From Chitinophagaceae bacterium (lineage in GTDB: Bacteria > Bacteroidota > Bacteroidia > Chitinophagales > Chitinophagaceae): a stretch of 17,347 nt of DNA. Position numbers and translations under genes: made by a program. The DNA lies in NCBI GenBank assembly GCA_020853515.1, contig JADYYU010000071.1:1-17347 (forward strand). The letters are read 5' to 3'. This document shows positions 15,874-17,347 of the stretch, one piece after another. The notes beneath the pieces were generated by a model. It was given only the letters and a program-made list of their open reading frames with translations. It did no database searches and was not told the DNA's origin. Within the stretch, counting starts at the first letter, position 1, and the number at the start of each line of letters is the position of its first letter.

Positions 15874-16125
15874 TATTGCCTGACAAAGGCCGGACCTTGA
15901 TAGCTGTTAATCTCAGCAAGCGATGAAAATGTCCCGGGATTTGTAATTGTGCCCTGTTATGTGGATCGCTCTGTAAATTCATTGTGTGGGCATCGATCGA
16001 TCGCACAAATGATAATTTGAATGCGGTTGGACAGCAGTTGCAAAGCACCATTTCAATATATTTTAACGTTTAATAGGAAACATATCTGATTTCGTTTGTA
16101 CATTAGATTTCTAAAAATATTACAC
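15874..16125 (+). other. intergenic region between adhesin and M16 peptidase
   Basis: These 252 nt hold no supported gene. A 7-bp hairpin (ATATTAG 15859-15865, CTAATAT 15870-15876) spans the adhesin stop codon but has no T tract, so it is not a standard terminator. A 10-nt palindrome ATCGATCGAT lies at 15992-16001, flanked by TTGTG and CACAA. TTCGTTTG at 16091-16098 differs at one position from the -7 consensus TAnnTTTG and could weakly serve the M16 gene, but no good -33 element is seen. Confidence 0.5.
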
Positions 16126-17347
16126 ATGAAATTACGTATGCACGTTTTGCCCCGACCGGGACTCGGGAGCCTGAATAAAAGTCCGGGAAGCACCAAAAAT
16201 AAATATCTGCATTGGTTGATAATGGCCATCATGCTTATATTTCCTGCAATGCTCAATGCACAAAATGCAGGGGATAAAATTCCCCTGGATGCAAAAATCA
16301 AAACAGGCGTGCTGCCGAATGGTTTAAAGTACTACATCATTCAGAATAAAAAGCCTGAAAAGAAAATTGAATTGCGCATGGCAGTGAATGCAGGTTCTAT
16401 TCTGGAAGATAAAGACCAGCTTGGACTTGCACATCTGATGGAACATATGAATTTTAACGGATTAAAAAACTTTCCGAAAAATGAAGTGGTTCATTACCTG
16501 CAAAGTATCGGCGTTGATTTTGGCGCTGACCTCAATGCCTATACCAGTTTTGATGAAACCGTTTACATTTTACCGATCCCTGCAGATGATAAAAAGAAAA
16601 TTGAACAGGGGTTTCAGATCATTGCTGACTGGAGCGGTGCCGCTTTGATGGAAAACGATGAAATAGATAAAGAACGTAATGTTGTGCTGGAAGAAAGTCG
16701 TTTAGGTAAAGGTGCTGATGATCGTATGATGAAGATCTGGCTGCCTGAATACCTGAATAAATCAATTTATGCTGACCGGCTGCCTATAGGCGATGACGAA
16801 CTGTTGCGTACTTTTAAGCATGATGTGATCAAGCGTTTTTATCATGACTGGTACCGGCCAAATCTTCAGGCCGTAATGGTAGTAGGAGATATTGAACCGG
16901 CTGAAGCAGAACGCCTGATCAAGGAAAAATTCGGCGGGTTTAAAAATCCGGCCAACCCACGACCACGTCCTGAGAGTTTTGACCTGCCGGCGCGTACAGT
17001 CAGCAAGGCCATGGTATTGAGTGATAAAGAAGCATCTTATACAACAGTGCAAATTATCGGTAACAGCCGGAAAAAGAAATCTGCAACAACGGTAGGAGAA
17101 TACATGAATGATGTAAAGCAAAGTTTGTTTAATGCGATGATGTCGGCCAGATTTAATGAATTGAAAAATTCTGCGAATCCTCCTTTTATTTATGGTGATG
17201 GCGGCTACGGCGGTGGCTGGGCACGTGGTTGGGAAAGTTTTCAGCTTTTTGCCATTTGCGGTACCGAAAATATCAAAGACGCTACTGAAGCCCTGGTGAA
17301 GGAATCATTGAAAATTAAGAAGTTTGGTTTTACACAGGCCGAACTTG
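16126..17347 (+). CDS. secreted M16 zinc peptidase, PqqL-like, N-terminal part (cut by window edge)
   Basis: 407 codons are present with no stop, so the gene continues to the right. The sequence starts at ATG 16126 with an unusually long polar N-region (about 30 residues, MKLRMHVLPRPGLG...) before a hydrophobic core (LIMAIMLIFPAML) and a probable cut near NAQ (44-46). The start could be one of the later ATGs (16138, 16222 or 16231), which would give a shorter signal. The M16 inverted zinc-binding motif is H103-L-M-E106-H107, and Glu183 in ERNVVLEE lies 76 residues after His107, as expected for the third ligand. Other family landmarks are VLPNGLKYYI, VNAGSILED, LNAYTSFDETVY, DWYRPNLQAVMVVGDI and a GGYGGGW stretch. 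Bacteroidota relatives are usually about 930-950 residues with two M16 pairs. It probably degrades peptides in the periplasm or outside the cell; the substrate is unknown. It is transcribed in the same direction as the adhesin, 252 nt downstream. Confidence 0.92.
   Translation, partial: MKLRMHVLPRPGLGSLNKSPGSTKNKYLHWLIMAIMLIFPAMLNAQNAGDKIPLDAKIKTGVLPNGLKYYIIQNKKPEKKIELRMAVNAGSILEDKDQLGLAHLMEHMNFNGLKNFPKNEVVHYLQSIGVDFGADLNAYTSFDETVYILPIPADDKKKIEQGFQIIADWSGAALMENDEIDKERNVVLEESRLGKGADDRMMKIWLPEYLNKSIYADRLPIGDDELLRTFKHDVIKRFYHDWYRPNLQAVMVVGDIEPAEAERLIKEKFGGFKNPANPRPRPESFDLPARTVSKAMVLSDKEASYTTVQIIGNSRKKKSATTVGEYMNDVKQSLFNAMMSARFNELKNSANPPFIYGDGGYGGGWARGWESFQLFAICGTENIKDATEALVKESLKIKKFGFTQAEL

Noticed and set aside
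15992..16001. ATCGATCGAT palindrome as an attachment site or operator
   Set aside because: It occurs once here, and there is no integrase, matching partner site or promoter overlap to support a function.

Overview
The window most likely comes from a Bacteroidota chromosome, possibly a Chitinophagia/Sphingobacteriia-type environmental species. Four things point there: two proteins with type IX secretion (T9SS) C-terminal sorting domains, one type A and one type B; promoter-like sequences matching the Bacteroidota -7 consensus TAnnTTTG; A-rich leaders with mostly weak or absent Shine-Dalgarno sites; and a gene set (DUF4175-like membrane protein, FkbM methyltransferase, SprB-like adhesin, PqqL-like M16 peptidase) common in that phylum. 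No tRNA, rRNA, CRISPR array, insertion sequence or integration site was seen.

Layout. The left third (1-4835) is read on the minus strand. In transcription order it holds gpsA (glycerol-3-phosphate dehydrogenase, with a TTG start), a small unrecognised lipoprotein, a strong hairpin terminator, an FkbM-family methyltransferase, a secreted protein with a type A T9SS tail, and the N-terminal 403 codons of a DUF4175-like membrane protein that runs off the left edge. A divergent intergenic region (4836-5039) separates this from the plus-strand genes: a secreted serine hydrolase of the beta-lactamase/PBP-like family, a giant 3084-residue surface adhesin (6619-15873), and the first 407 codons of a secreted M16 zinc peptidase that runs off the right edge.

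The adhesin dominates the window. It has a signal peptide, a choice-of-anchor-L domain, a Calx-beta-like and a PKD-like module, 32 tandem SprB-type repeats of 77-80 residues (8020-15582), and a type B (gliding-motility-associated/CHU_C-like) sorting domain. Most of the 32 repeats are not in random order. A distinct subtype (C-x-P-G at the first cysteine, 78 residues) occurs at repeats 5, 9, 13, 17 and 21, with start-to-start distances of 939, 945, 945 and 945 nt. The repeat after it has its own N-terminal signature, and Trp-bearing repeats fall in the next one or two positions. The array therefore looks built from a four-repeat, about 315-residue module. A second block relation with a five-repeat offset (repeats 17-18 and 22-23) carries an extra cysteine pair. 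A G8 run inside repeat 17 is a possible slippage site.

The genes are probably not one functional operon. gpsA is housekeeping (phospholipid precursor). The other genes mostly encode envelope, periplasmic or surface products, in line with a cell-surface locus exported by Sec and, for two of them, T9SS. No PorP/SprF-type partner gene is next to the type B adhesin within this window.
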